Counted from the stretch's first letter, positions 34,240-42,417 are shown. The stretch is DNA of 64,000 bases from JAQBQB01 sp035535975 (GCA_035535975.1 DATLPC010000133.1:1-64000); one strand, 5' to 3'. Notes: generated by a model from the sequence alone, not told the origin. A program made the numbers and translations.

Positions 34240-35130
34240 ATGACCGACGCCAGCGCCCTCCCTCGATCGTCGATCCCAGCTCGCTGGTGGCAACGCACGA
34301 GCGTGCTCGACCCGCGCTACTTGATCGCCGGTCTCATCACGCTCGTTCTCATTGTCGCCCAGCTCCGCTACCACGTGGTCGGCGGATACGAGCGCCTCGT
34401 CGTCGCGCTGCTCACCTGCACGGTCACGGAAGCGCTCCTCTCCGCGTTCATCCGCGGACGCGTGGTGAATCTGCAGAGCGCGTACATCAGCGGCATCAGT
34501 CTCACGCTCCTCCTCAAGCCACAGGGCGCAACACTCTGGCCGTTCGTCCTCGGCGGCTTTCTCGCCATCGCGTCGAAGTACGTCCTGCAGTATCGCGGCA
34601 ACCATCTCTGGAATCCGACCAACTTCGCGATCAGCTGTCTTCTTCTCGCGGCGCCGAATCGCGTTTCGGTGCTCAGCCATCAGTGGGGCAACGACCTCGC
34701 GACGAACCTTGTGATCTGGACGTTCGGGCTCGTCATCGCGGCTCGTGTTCGGGTGTTGCACCTCACGTTGACGTATGTCGCGAGCTTTCTCGTGCTCAAC
34801 AGCGTCCGCGCGACGCTGCTGCATCAACCGGTCCTCCCCGAGATCGCGCCGATCACCGGGCCGATGTATCAGCTGTTCGTGTTTTTCATGATCACCGATC
34901 CGCGCACGATCGTGCGCGAGCGGCGCTGGCAGATCGTCGTCGTAGTGATCATCGCGATCGTAGAAGCCCTGATCCGCCTCGCCTCTGATCAGGGCTGGCC
35001 GCTGCCTACCGCGTTCAACGTCGGCCCGGCGTTCCTCGCGCTCGCCATCGTTGGACCGATCGCCAAGGCAATCGACCTGTCGCGCTCGGGGGCGACGCCG
35101 CGCAGTGCCGGGAGACAGGCGACGAGCTGA
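34240..35130 (+). CDS. RnfD/NQR2-like integral membrane protein (UnbU-type)
   Basis: 296 residues with about nine hydrophobic segments. Family marks are GNHLWNPTNFAISCLLL in the middle, PMYQLFVFFMITDPRTIV and a last helix, FNVGPAFLALAIVGPIA. RnfD and NqrB use a Thr for covalent FMN; here the corresponding stretch reads TDPRT, so flavin binding must be tested. It begins 4 bases after the UnbV-type gene and is surely co-transcribed with it. The last 142 bases are antisense to the 3' end of the flavoprotein gene at 34989, so both C-termini are encoded by the same DNA. Confidence 0.87.
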   Translation: MTDASALPRSSIPARWWQRTSVLDPRYLIAGLITLVLIVAQLRYHVVGGYERLVVALLTCTVTEALLSAFIRGRVVNLQSAYISGISLTLLLKPQGATLWPFVLGGFLAIASKYVLQYRGNHLWNPTNFAISCLLLAAPNRVSVLSHQWGNDLATNLVIWTFGLVIAARVRVLHLTLTYVASFLVLNSVRATLLHQPVLPEIAPITGPMYQLFVFFMITDPRTIVRERRWQIVVVVIIAIVEALIRLASDQGWPLPTAFNVGPAFLALAIVGPIAKAIDLSRSGATPRSAGRQATS

Positions 35131-36683
35131 TCGCGCGCCATGCCGAGCAGCGCGTGCCGGTCCACGAGGACATCGAGGTCGACCGGATAGAGATTGTGCC
35201 GCGACGCGTCCGCCAGGCCGGCGACATTTCGTGGCGCGATCGAACGCTGAACCCACGACGCAAATGCATCACGCTCGGCGCGGCTGCCCTCGCGTCCTTC
35301 GCCACGCGTGATCCGCAGCAATCGTCGCAGGCTGGCCCGCGGAAGCGAATCGCATACCTCGTCGCCGACGCCGAGGAAGCCGCTCCACGCCGGGTGCGGC
35401 TCACGGTCCGCAACGAATCGCTGCCGAACCTCGGCGTACGACACCGTGGCGAAGTAGATCATCGCCTGCGCCGCAAAGAGGTCGAAGTGGGCCATCGATT
35501 CGTACGCACCGGCCACCATCCGATCGATCTGATCCGCTTCGCGCGCGAGCATCTGTTCGTAGGGCTGGAGATCCGCCTCGTCCGGCAGACGACGCGCGCC
35601 GCGCACAGCTTCGAAACTCAGTCCAAGCCGCTCGACGGCGCGCAAGCTCCAGGCGATTCCCGTCGAGAAGAGCGGATCGACGAATGCATAGGCGTGTGGG
35701 AGTAGCACCCATCGCTTGCCGGCGGCGCGCGTCAATCGATGCTGAATGCGATCGCGCTGCATCATCGGCATCGTCGGCCGGGCATCGCCGAAAGCCGCGG
35801 CGATCGTCGGGTAGCGCTCGAGGAGCGACCGCCACTTGTCGTCCGCGGTACGAGCCTCCGGCGGCAACGATGCGGTGCCCCGCGGCGAGAGCACGAAACC
35901 CGCACTCGTCACGCCATGATCGAAGCGCAGGCTGTACATCCAGCCTTCGTCGATTAAGTGGTGCACGGCCGCCCAGTCGTCCGGGTACGGTCCCGGCGGA
36001 AAATGCGGTTCGACCTCGCTCGCCAAGCGAACACCTTCGAAGTGACTGAACACGATGCTCGACCGCGTTCGCGTGCGCCCTAGTCCGGAGGGAATCGAAA
36101 GCTGTCGCGCGAGAAATCCGCCCGGACCCGAAGCGTCGATCACGAAATCCGCCCTGATCTCGAACGTCGCGGCGTCCCGTCGCGCGCGAATCTCGACGCC
36201 ATCATCGGCGATCCGCGCCTCCGTCACCTCGACGCGATCGCGATAGTCGACGCCCGCGTCGGTCGCTTGGCGTACGAAGTGATGATCCACGTCGGCCCGC
36301 AGCCAGTGCGAGTCGGCGATGTGGTCGGTCGGGCTCGCGGCGACGAGAAGTCGCTCTTCCGCCAGACGCGCGTCGCCCGCAATCGCCCGGGGATGATGCC
36401 GATAGAATGTGAAGCCGCGCTTCAATCCTCGGCGCACCGTCGGATGATTTTCCACCCACCGCCCGTGCGCGGCGAGTTCGTAGCAGTCACGAAGCCCGTA
36501 CCGCGCCGCCAATCGCTCGAGCGAGAGATTCGCCAGCGGCGTGGACGATTCTCCAATGGCGAACCGAGGGTGCGTACCGCGCTCGAGCAAGAGAACGTCG
36601 TAGCCCTGAACCGCGAGCACGCGAGCGATGAGCGACCCGGCGAATCCACTTCCAACCACAACGACCTCGCGCCGCCCGGTCAT
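34989..36683 (-). CDS. FAD-dependent oxidoreductase of the flavin-halogenase/geranylgeranyl-reductase superfamily
   Basis: 564 residues. FAD motifs: VVVGSGFAGSLIARVL (residues 8-23), the halogenase-like GESSTPL (44-50), VIDASGPGGFLARQL and HAYAFVDPLFSTGIAWSL. The WxWxIP motif of tryptophan halogenases is not present; the corresponding region reads EGWMYSLRFDHGVTSAGF. Such relatives act as halogenases, monooxygenases or double-bond reductases. It is the last gene of a coupled run: its ATG overlaps the stop of the radical SAM gene (ATGA). The final ~30 residues, after NLYPVDLDVLVDRH, are likely not part of the fold and are encoded antisense to the UnbU-type gene. Confidence 0.87.
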   Translation of the reverse strand: MTGRREVVVVGSGFAGSLIARVLAVQGYDVLLLERGTHPRFAIGESSTPLANLSLERLAARYGLRDCYELAAHGRWVENHPTVRRGLKRGFTFYRHHPRAIAGDARLAEERLLVAASPTDHIADSHWLRADVDHHFVRQATDAGVDYRDRVEVTEARIADDGVEIRARRDAATFEIRADFVIDASGPGGFLARQLSIPSGLGRTRTRSSIVFSHFEGVRLASEVEPHFPPGPYPDDWAAVHHLIDEGWMYSLRFDHGVTSAGFVLSPRGTASLPPEARTADDKWRSLLERYPTIAAAFGDARPTMPMMQRDRIQHRLTRAAGKRWVLLPHAYAFVDPLFSTGIAWSLRAVERLGLSFEAVRGARRLPDEADLQPYEQMLAREADQIDRMVAGAYESMAHFDLFAAQAMIYFATVSYAEVRQRFVADREPHPAWSGFLGVGDEVCDSLPRASLRRLLRITRGEGREGSRAERDAFASWVQRSIAPRNVAGLADASRHNLYPVDLDVLVDRHALLGMARDQLVACLPALRGVAPERDRSIALAIGPTMASARNAGPTLNAVGSGQP

Positions 36684-37630
36684 TCCGACTCACACTCGTC
36701 GCAAACCACGGACGGCTCCGCAGCACCCGACAGATTCATTCGCTGCAGTCGCGCGACGCGGCGATCTCTGCAGGCTCCGCAGGCGGCGAGCCGCTCGATG
36801 TCCCACAAGTCCACCGTCACCGCCGTCGTCGACCGACCGATCGCTCGATCGAGCGCGCGCTCCAGCTGGCGAAGCGTGGGCGGCGTGAACTGGCCGAGTG
36901 ACGCCAGTCGCTCCATCTCGCCGTTCCCGCCGCGCACGGGAATGATCGACACGATTGCCGCGCCGCGCTCAGCCGCGCGGTCCACGCTTCGCACCGTCCA
37001 CTCGACGGTTTCAGAGCTTGGAATGCCCGGTGCGCCAAGCAGCACGAACACCCGGGCGTCGATACCATTCGCGTCAAGCACGTGCATCGCACGATCGAAC
37101 TCGCCCACATCGAGTCGCTTGTTGAGCAGCGCCCCCGCCGACGGATGAATGGTCTCGAGCCCCATGGCAACCTCGAGCCGGCCGGGCAATCGTCGCGCGA
37201 ACTCCATGGCGCTTGGACCAACCGTCTTGGCGTGCGATTCCACCGTCACGCCGCTGAACGGCGCGCACAGCTCGGCGATCCGAGGAAGATCTTCGGGCGG
37301 CACGGCGCGCCGATCGAAGAAGTTGCTCGCGTTGTAAAGCTTCACGCGCTGCACCGACCCGCGTTCCAGACTCGCGAGCGACGTCTCGATCTGCCGCGGA
37401 AGCGCGCCGCGCGGCGTAGGTCCATCGATCGTGTATCGCCACAGATCGCAGAACGAGCAGGTGAATGAGCACTCCGCGCCGGCGAGAAAAATCGTCGCCG
37501 CCTGTTCGATCAACCCGCCGGGGCGGCGCTCTGCCTCGACGATGCACCCGTGTGCTTTCCACGGATCGACCACCGGCTTCGGAGGCCGGAGGCTACGAAT
37601 CCGCCGATCCGTTGCCGCCGCGGGGCTCAC
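36680..37630 (-). CDS. Radical SAM protein with extra C-terminal Cys pairs
   Basis: 316 residues. The iron-sulfur motif is Cys54-x3-Cys58-x2-Cys61 (CSFTCSFCDLW). SAM-binding features follow: LYNASNFFD, VESHAKTVG and VAMGLETIHP, as in the Elp3-like radical SAM group. Two further pairs near the end, CGAC (284-287) and CDEC (310-313), could bind zinc or an auxiliary cluster. The start is GTG at 37630, inside the stop of the preceding asparagine-synthase-like gene (GTGA), and its own stop overlaps the next start (ATGA), so three genes are translationally coupled. The substrate is unknown; a co-encoded metabolite or peptide is the natural guess. Confidence 0.88.
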   Translation of the reverse strand: MSPAAATDRRIRSLRPPKPVVDPWKAHGCIVEAERRPGGLIEQAATIFLAGAECSFTCSFCDLWRYTIDGPTPRGALPRQIETSLASLERGSVQRVKLYNASNFFDRRAVPPEDLPRIAELCAPFSGVTVESHAKTVGPSAMEFARRLPGRLEVAMGLETIHPSAGALLNKRLDVGEFDRAMHVLDANGIDARVFVLLGAPGIPSSETVEWTVRSVDRAAERGAAIVSIIPVRGGNGEMERLASLGQFTPPTLRQLERALDRAIGRSTTAVTVDLWDIERLAACGACRDRRVARLQRMNLSGAAEPSVVCDECESE

Positions 37631-38958
37631 GCGAGCGCGCTGTGCAGCGTCTGGAAGTGACGCCGGTAGCGCGCCTCGTTCTGCGGAAAGAGCCTAGACA
37701 CGGCGTCGGGCGACACCGAGCCGTGTTGAAAACGCCGCTTCGTGAACACCGGCATGTCGACGCCGAGTACCGCACGAATGCCCCGCGCGACAATCTCGCC
37801 CTTGAGCGCGTAGAGACGCTCCGTCGATCCCTCGGTCAGCGCGGCGAACGGAATCGCCTCGGCGACCGCGATGACGGACGGGCGCGCGTACGGGCTGAAC
37901 GCCGAAAAACCCTGCTCACGCGCGCAGGCATAGCTGCGCACGCATCCGCGGCTGTAGCCGCCGGAGTAGGTAAGCGAGTGCTTGATGGAGTCGACGCCCC
38001 AACCTTCCTGGTACAGCATGCGGTTGTTGACGACGCTGCGGATCGTGAGCTCGGCGTTCTCTTCGATCGGATAATCCTTGAGATTCTCGTCGCCCCCGTC
38101 GCCGTCGACGAGGAGCCACCACTCCGGGTAGCGAGCGCGAATGCCGGCAAGCAGCGCGAGGTTCACCGCGGCGCACTCGACGTCGAGCGGCTTGTAGTCT
38201 TCGATGACTGCAACGGCGCGCAGTGGATCGAGATCCTCGCTCCGCGCGTCGATCGTCTCACCCAACATCTCGAGGTTCGTTCGCCGCAAGAACTCGCGAG
38301 CTTGAGCGGCGTCTTCTCCGCCACCGTCCACCGACAACGTGAATGCCTTGAGCCGCGCCGGCGACTGGCCTTCGTTGAGAAGAAGCTTGTTGAGACAGAG
38401 CAACACGGCGCCGCTGTCGATGCCACCCGAGAACGGAACACCGATCGGAGCGGCTGCGTCTTGAATGAGCAGCCACCGACGCAACTCGGCGTAGAGCGCT
38501 TCGATGTAGCGTCGCCCGATGACGTCGAGATCGGCCGGTAGCGTGCCGCGCGGCGGATCGAAGAAGCGTTTATGGATCGGGTTCGGGTCGGGACAGCCGA
38601 TGAGGCGAAGCGTCGTGACGTGGTGGGCCGGCACCATTCGCGTATAGCTCGGATGGAACTGGTCGCTCCATCCGTGACGCGCCAGCTCGGCGGCGATCTC
38701 GTCGATCCGCTCGGCGACGATCAGCGCGGGCCCTTCGACCGCTTTGGCGAGAAAGTACCGAAGGGGCCGGTCCAGGCTGCGCGCGAGCAACACGCGTTCG
38801 CCGTCCTGCGCGACGAGCGCGAACGAACCGCCGATTTCGAGGACGTCCGATGCATTGGACGAGAGCAATCGCACGCGAGCTTCGGGCTCGCTCATCGACC
38901 AGAGTCGCTGCGACTCCGGACGGATCAGGTTGATGAGTCGTGGAGAATAGGTCGTCAT
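37627..38958 (-). CDS. Asparagine-synthase-like ATP-dependent amidation or cyclisation enzyme
   Basis: 443 residues. The C-terminal ATP-pyrophosphatase domain is clear: PFSGGIDSGAVLL (~175-187), LSVDGGGEDAAQA and LLVDGDGGDENL. The N-terminal ~120 residues retain traces of a glutaminase fold (GGSFALVAQDGERVLLARS) but residue 2 is Thr, not the catalytic Cys, so the protein should not use glutamine as ammonia source. The same loss is known in beta-lactam synthetase and lasso-peptide cyclase relatives, which adenylate a carboxylate and close a ring. It starts 29 bases after the stop of the selenoprotein gene and overlaps the radical SAM gene. Confidence 0.87.
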   Translation of the reverse strand: MTTYSPRLINLIRPESQRLWSMSEPEARVRLLSSNASDVLEIGGSFALVAQDGERVLLARSLDRPLRYFLAKAVEGPALIVAERIDEIAAELARHGWSDQFHPSYTRMVPAHHVTTLRLIGCPDPNPIHKRFFDPPRGTLPADLDVIGRRYIEALYAELRRWLLIQDAAAPIGVPFSGGIDSGAVLLCLNKLLLNEGQSPARLKAFTLSVDGGGEDAAQAREFLRRTNLEMLGETIDARSEDLDPLRAVAVIEDYKPLDVECAAVNLALLAGIRARYPEWWLLVDGDGGDENLKDYPIEENAELTIRSVVNNRMLYQEGWGVDSIKHSLTYSGGYSRGCVRSYACAREQGFSAFSPYARPSVIAVAEAIPFAALTEGSTERLYALKGEIVARGIRAVLGVDMPVFTKRRFQHGSVSPDAVSRLFPQNEARYRRHFQTLHSALA

Positions 38959-38987
38959 CGCTTACTCATAGCGCGGCGCGACGCAGG

Positions 38988-39566
38988 CTACAAGTAGCCT
39001 TTCTTCAGCAGGAAGCGCCCGGCTTTGTCGTAGTAGCGTTGCTCGGGCAATTCCCAGCCGAGGGTGTCGGCGAGCCGGTCGTACGTATTGAAGAGAAAGG
39101 CGACGTAGAAGGCGTCGCGAATCGCCTCGCGACTCACGCCGGCGTCGAGCACTTCCCGGACGAGCGCCGGGCTCATGTCGTCGGGCCGAAGCGTGACCGT
39201 CTCCAGCAGGCCGAGCATGGCCCGCAGTTTCGCGCTGATCGGCGCCGTTCGATAGTCGTCGATGACGAGCTTGATTGTGCCGTCTCCCAACGCCGCCTCC
39301 GCGACCGCGGAGTGAGCGCTCGTTCAGAAGACGCATTGGTTGAGGCGCGAGACGAAGGCGGCGAACGTCTCCCGCTCGCCGACCGTCCATTCCGACGGGC
39401 CGCGCATCACTTGCTGGGTCAGCTCGGAGAATGGCCGGCCGAAGAATGCTTTGCGATAAAGGATCGTGCGCACGACACCGGGCGCATGACCCATCACGAG
39501 GCGCATCATCGCGAGCATCGCCTTGTCGCGGAACGCGTGGCCGGCGTGGACCTTGTTGAGCCTCAT
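38988..39566 (-). CDS. AhpD-like (carboxymuconolactone decarboxylase family) selenoprotein, CxxU
   Basis: 192 residues when the in-frame UGA at 39324-39326 is read as selenocysteine. The two halves are in one frame and together make a normal-length AhpD-like protein: first half KVHAGHAFRDKAML to TVGERETFAAFVSRLNQCVF, then U81, then TSAHSAVAEAALGDG and ISAKLRAMLGLLETVTL. In the family the motif is CxxC followed by three residues and His; here it is Cys78-Val-Phe-U81-Thr-Ser-Ala-His85, with Glu64/Glu66 upstream. So UGA replaces exactly the catalytic second Cys. A SECIS-like hairpin lies 11 bases after UGA. Likely a thiol/selenol peroxidase or oxidoreductase. Its ATG overlaps the stop of the gene at 39563 (ATGA). 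A standard gene caller would split it into two short genes. Confidence 0.85.
39297..39326 (-). promoter_or_regulatory. Sec UGA codon and SECIS-like hairpin
   Basis: Minus strand: UGA (39326-39324), 11 bases, stem CUCCGC (39312-39307), loop GGUC (39306-39303), stem GCGGAG (39302-39297). The distance from UGA to the loop is 17 bases, inside the 16-37 range accepted for bacterial SECIS elements, and G is in the first two loop positions. The E. coli fdhF loop also contains GGUC. Confidence 0.75.
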
Positions 39567-39865
39567 GCGTCGTCGAGGGCGCGAAGTCCCGCATCGAGCC
39601 GGCGTCGCGACGCACCGAGCGCCGCGCTCACGATGATCTCGAACAGCTGATCGTCGGAGTAGTTCGCTTGGAGCCGGGCGATGTCCTCGTCCGTCACCTT
39701 GTAGGCGTGGGCGTGAATCTTGTCCATGAGCTGTTGCAGCTCGACGGGGAGCCCGCGGCCCTCGGCAGCCGCGCGGCGAAGCGCCAAATCGGTTTCGCCG
39801 GGGCCTTCGAGCACCGTCTGCAGCGTTCGGTCGCGCAGCGCCGCGTGAGGATCGCTGACCTTCAT
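39563..39865 (-). CDS. Small carboxymuconolactone-decarboxylase-like partner protein
   Basis: 100 residues from the ATG at 39865. The body LPVELQQLMDKIHAHAYKVT, DEDIARLQANYSDDQLFE and IIVSAALGASRRRLDAGL fits short CMD-like proteins that lie directly upstream of AhpD-family genes in several phyla. It has no Cys, so it cannot do the redox chemistry itself and may be a structural partner of the selenoprotein. It begins 8 bases after the PP2C stop and its stop overlaps the start of the selenoprotein gene (ATGA), implying coupled translation. Confidence 0.8.
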   Translation of the reverse strand: MKVSDPHAALRDRTLQTVLEGPGETDLALRRAAAEGRGLPVELQQLMDKIHAHAYKVTDEDIARLQANYSDDQLFEIIVSAALGASRRRLDAGLRALDDA

Positions 39866-39873
39866 TGACGCGG

Positions 39874-40818
39874 CTAGTTGACCCGTGGCGTCGTCCGCAC
39901 GCGCCCGACGACGATCGTCACGTTGTCGGTTCCGCCGCGCTCGAGCGCCAGCTCCAGGAGCGCGCGGCAGAGTTGTTCGGACGATTCGAGTCCACTCACG
40001 AGCTGCTCGATCTCCAGATCGCTGACGTGCTTGGTGAGACCGTCGCTGCAAAGGAGCACGAGTGGCCGGTCGCCGCGCACGTCGATGCGCGTGACCACCG
40101 GCACTGCCGACGTGCCGCCGATCGCGCTCGACAGCACGTGCGTGTACGGCGATTTGGAAATGCGATCGGCCGGCAACAGGCCTTGATCGACGAGATCCTG
40201 CGCCATCGTCTGATCGCGTGTGATCTGGCGGAGCTTGCCGTTACAGTAGAAATAGGCGCGGCTGTCGCCGACTTGCAGCACGTACAGCCAGGGCCACACG
40301 ACGATACCGAACGTCAAGGTCGTCGCCATGCGAATGTCGCCACGGATCGCCGACTCGACGGAGACCGTCTCATGCGCGTTCACGGCGGCGGCCCGCAGCG
40401 CGTCGAGGAAAAGCTTGTCGTCGGTCGCGCCGGCGGCGTGATAGCAGCGCAGCGTCGACGAGACGTACGTCGTGATCGCCTCGGCAGCGATGCGACTCGC
40501 CTCGCTTCCCGCCGCTTGGCCTCCAACTCCATCGGCAACGAGCATCACCGTTGCCAACCGCTGTCCGCGCAGGGGCAGGCGCTCGACGGCGGCGAGGCTC
40601 GTGCCGTGGACGTTGACCTGCGGATTCACCGTGCCGATGAAGAAGTGATCCTGATTCTCGGCGCGGACCTTTCCCGGATGCGTGATGCCGAAGAGGTCAA
40701 GCGCGCTGTCCGTCGGCCGCACGCCATGTTCGTCCGTCGCCCCCGGCGACTCGACCGTTTGCACGGCCGGGGTGGAGCGCGGCGTCCGCGCGGATGAGAA
40801 CAGCTGCGAAAGCTTCAT
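39874..40818 (-). CDS. PP2C-type serine/threonine protein phosphatase
   Basis: 314 residues; the start at 40818 has a strong GGAGGGGGTGG ribosome site. PP2C metal and catalytic motifs are in order: GKVRAENQDHF (~45-55), VADGVGGQAAG, ATTLTFGIV, QVGDSRAYFY, LLCSDGLTKHV and GGTDNVTIVVGR. It removes phosphate from Ser/Thr and could oppose kinases such as the three in this window. It is the first gene of the packed minus-strand run that continues with the selenoprotein and biosynthetic genes, 8 bases upstream of the next gene. A divergent region of 276 bases separates it from the amidohydrolase gene; no clear operator was seen there. Confidence 0.92.
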   Translation of the reverse strand: MKLSQLFSSARTPRSTPAVQTVESPGATDEHGVRPTDSALDLFGITHPGKVRAENQDHFFIGTVNPQVNVHGTSLAAVERLPLRGQRLATVMLVADGVGGQAAGSEASRIAAEAITTYVSSTLRCYHAAGATDDKLFLDALRAAAVNAHETVSVESAIRGDIRMATTLTFGIVVWPWLYVLQVGDSRAYFYCNGKLRQITRDQTMAQDLVDQGLLPADRISKSPYTHVLSSAIGGTSAVPVVTRIDVRGDRPLVLLCSDGLTKHVSDLEIEQLVSGLESSEQLCRALLELALERGGTDNVTIVVGRVRTTPRVN

Positions 40819-41094
40819 GGGACCACCCCCTCCCCTTCGCCTTCTCGAGTCGGCCTGCGATAACTGAAGGATGGTCCGCTTCGCGGACCTTGGCAAATGG
40901 CGGTCCGAGCATTGCCCTTTTTTCCCTGTTCCAGCAAGTTGGCGGCGCCCGCTGGTACGCCGCGCCGGTTTGTCACAGCATGCCCGCTCTCGCTCCCCCT
41001 GCACGGGCTCGCCGTCGCACGCGCGCGTGGTATCTTTGGCCGCGAAGCCGGATCCGCGTCCTCTCACCCCACTCAGCCGACCAGGGGCACTCCC

Positions 41095-42417
41095 GTGCGT
41101 TTCGTTCCGACGGCGCTGATGATCGCCGTTTCAACGTTGGCGCTGCCGGCGCAACAACCGGATCCCGCTTTGTTGTCGGCCATTCGCGGCATCCGCGCGA
41201 TCGACAATCACTCGCATCCGCCCGCGCTGACAAGCCGCGGCGAGAAGGACGACGAGTTCGACGCGCTTCCTTGCGATCCGCTCGAGCCGACGAATCCCGC
41301 ATTGACCACGCGTCCGGAAAACCCGCGATACCTCGCGGCTTGGCGCGCGCTCTACGGCTACAAGTACAACGACGCCGATTCGGCGCACCTTCGCGAGCTC
41401 ATCGCCGCGAAGCAGCGGGTGAAGGCTTCGCACGGCGAGCAATACCCCGCTTGGGTACTCGACAAACTCGGCATCGAGACCGAGCTGGCGAATCGCGTCA
41501 CGCCGGGTCGCGGTCTCGTCGCTCCACGATTCCGTTGGGTGCCGTTCGTCGATGCCCTGCTCTTCCCACTCGACAACAGCGCGCTTGCGTCGTACACACC
41601 CGACCGAAAGTTCTTCTTCGCGCGTGAAGACACGCTGCTGCGCTACTACATGCGGGCGATCAAGGTCGCGCGGCGTCCCGCGACGCTCGAGGCGTATCTG
41701 TCCCAGGTGGTAACGCCGGCGTTGGAGGCGCTCAAACGCGATGGCGCCGTCGCGTTCAAATATGAAGCGGCGTATCTACGCCGCCTCGACTTCACACGCG
41801 GCGACATGGCGGCGGCGTCACAAGCCTACGCCCGCTACGCCGCCGGCGGCGTGCCGGGGGCGACCGAGTACTCGGCGATTCAGGACGTCGTCTTCCACCA
41901 CATCGCGGTCGAGGCCGGGCGACTCGGTCTCCCGATCCACATTCATACGGGTTACGGCTGCGGCGGATACTTCGAGCTCAGCGGCGCCGATCCGCTGCTG
42001 CTCGAGCCGGTTCTCGACGACCCCGCACTTCGCAAGACGACGTTTATTCTCCTGCACGGCGGCGCCGGCCCGTTCTCGAAGCAGATCGCCGCGCTGTTGA
42101 TGAAGCCGAACGTCTACACCGACTTCTCCGAACAAACCTGGCTGCTCCCGACCCGCGAGCTCGCATCGTCGATCCGCTATTGGCTCGAGTGGTATCCGGA
42201 GAAAGTTCTCTTCGGTACCGACCTGTCGCCGGGCACACCGACGATTGATTGGGAAGAGATTGGCTGGCAGACGACGACGTCCGCCCGCGACGCGTTGGCC
42301 ATCGCGCTCACGGGTATGATGAACGACGGGGAGATCACACGCCCGCGTGCACTCGAGATCGCTCGGATGGTGATGCGCGAGAATGCCCTGCGATTGTACG
42401 GGTGGGCGAAACCCTGA
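41095..42417 (+). CDS. Exported metal-dependent amidohydrolase
   Basis: 440 residues from a GTG at 41095 (an AGGGG lies 8-12 bases upstream), giving a signal peptide that ends near LPAQQ. Metal ligands of the amidohydrolase fold appear in order: IDNHSHP (His39, His41), HIHTGYG, FILLHGGAGPF and VLFGTDLSP with the catalytic Asp. The closest type is PF04909 (amidohydrolase 2, decarboxylase/TIM-barrel hydrolase). The substrate is not predictable. It is divergent from the PP2C gene and followed by 188 bases without features before the propeller gene. Confidence 0.88.
   Translation: MRFVPTALMIAVSTLALPAQQPDPALLSAIRGIRAIDNHSHPPALTSRGEKDDEFDALPCDPLEPTNPALTTRPENPRYLAAWRALYGYKYNDADSAHLRELIAAKQRVKASHGEQYPAWVLDKLGIETELANRVTPGRGLVAPRFRWVPFVDALLFPLDNSALASYTPDRKFFFAREDTLLRYYMRAIKVARRPATLEAYLSQVVTPALEALKRDGAVAFKYEAAYLRRLDFTRGDMAAASQAYARYAAGGVPGATEYSAIQDVVFHHIAVEAGRLGLPIHIHTGYGCGGYFELSGADPLLLEPVLDDPALRKTTFILLHGGAGPFSKQIAALLMKPNVYTDFSEQTWLLPTRELASSIRYWLEWYPEKVLFGTDLSPGTPTIDWEEIGWQTTTSARDALAIALTGMMNDGEITRPRALEIARMVMRENALRLYGWAKP

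Noticed and set aside
34989..36683. Tryptophan halogenase assignment
   Set aside because: The GESSTP motif fits, but WxWxIP is missing and the substrate region differs, so only the wider flavoprotein superfamily is called.
38988..39566. Two separate short genes, or a pseudogene with a nonsense mutation
   Set aside because: The stop is a single UGA at the catalytic Cys position with a SECIS-like hairpin behind it, no frameshift occurs, and the neighbouring genes are tightly coupled. A selenoprotein explains all of this better, though a sequencing error remains possible.
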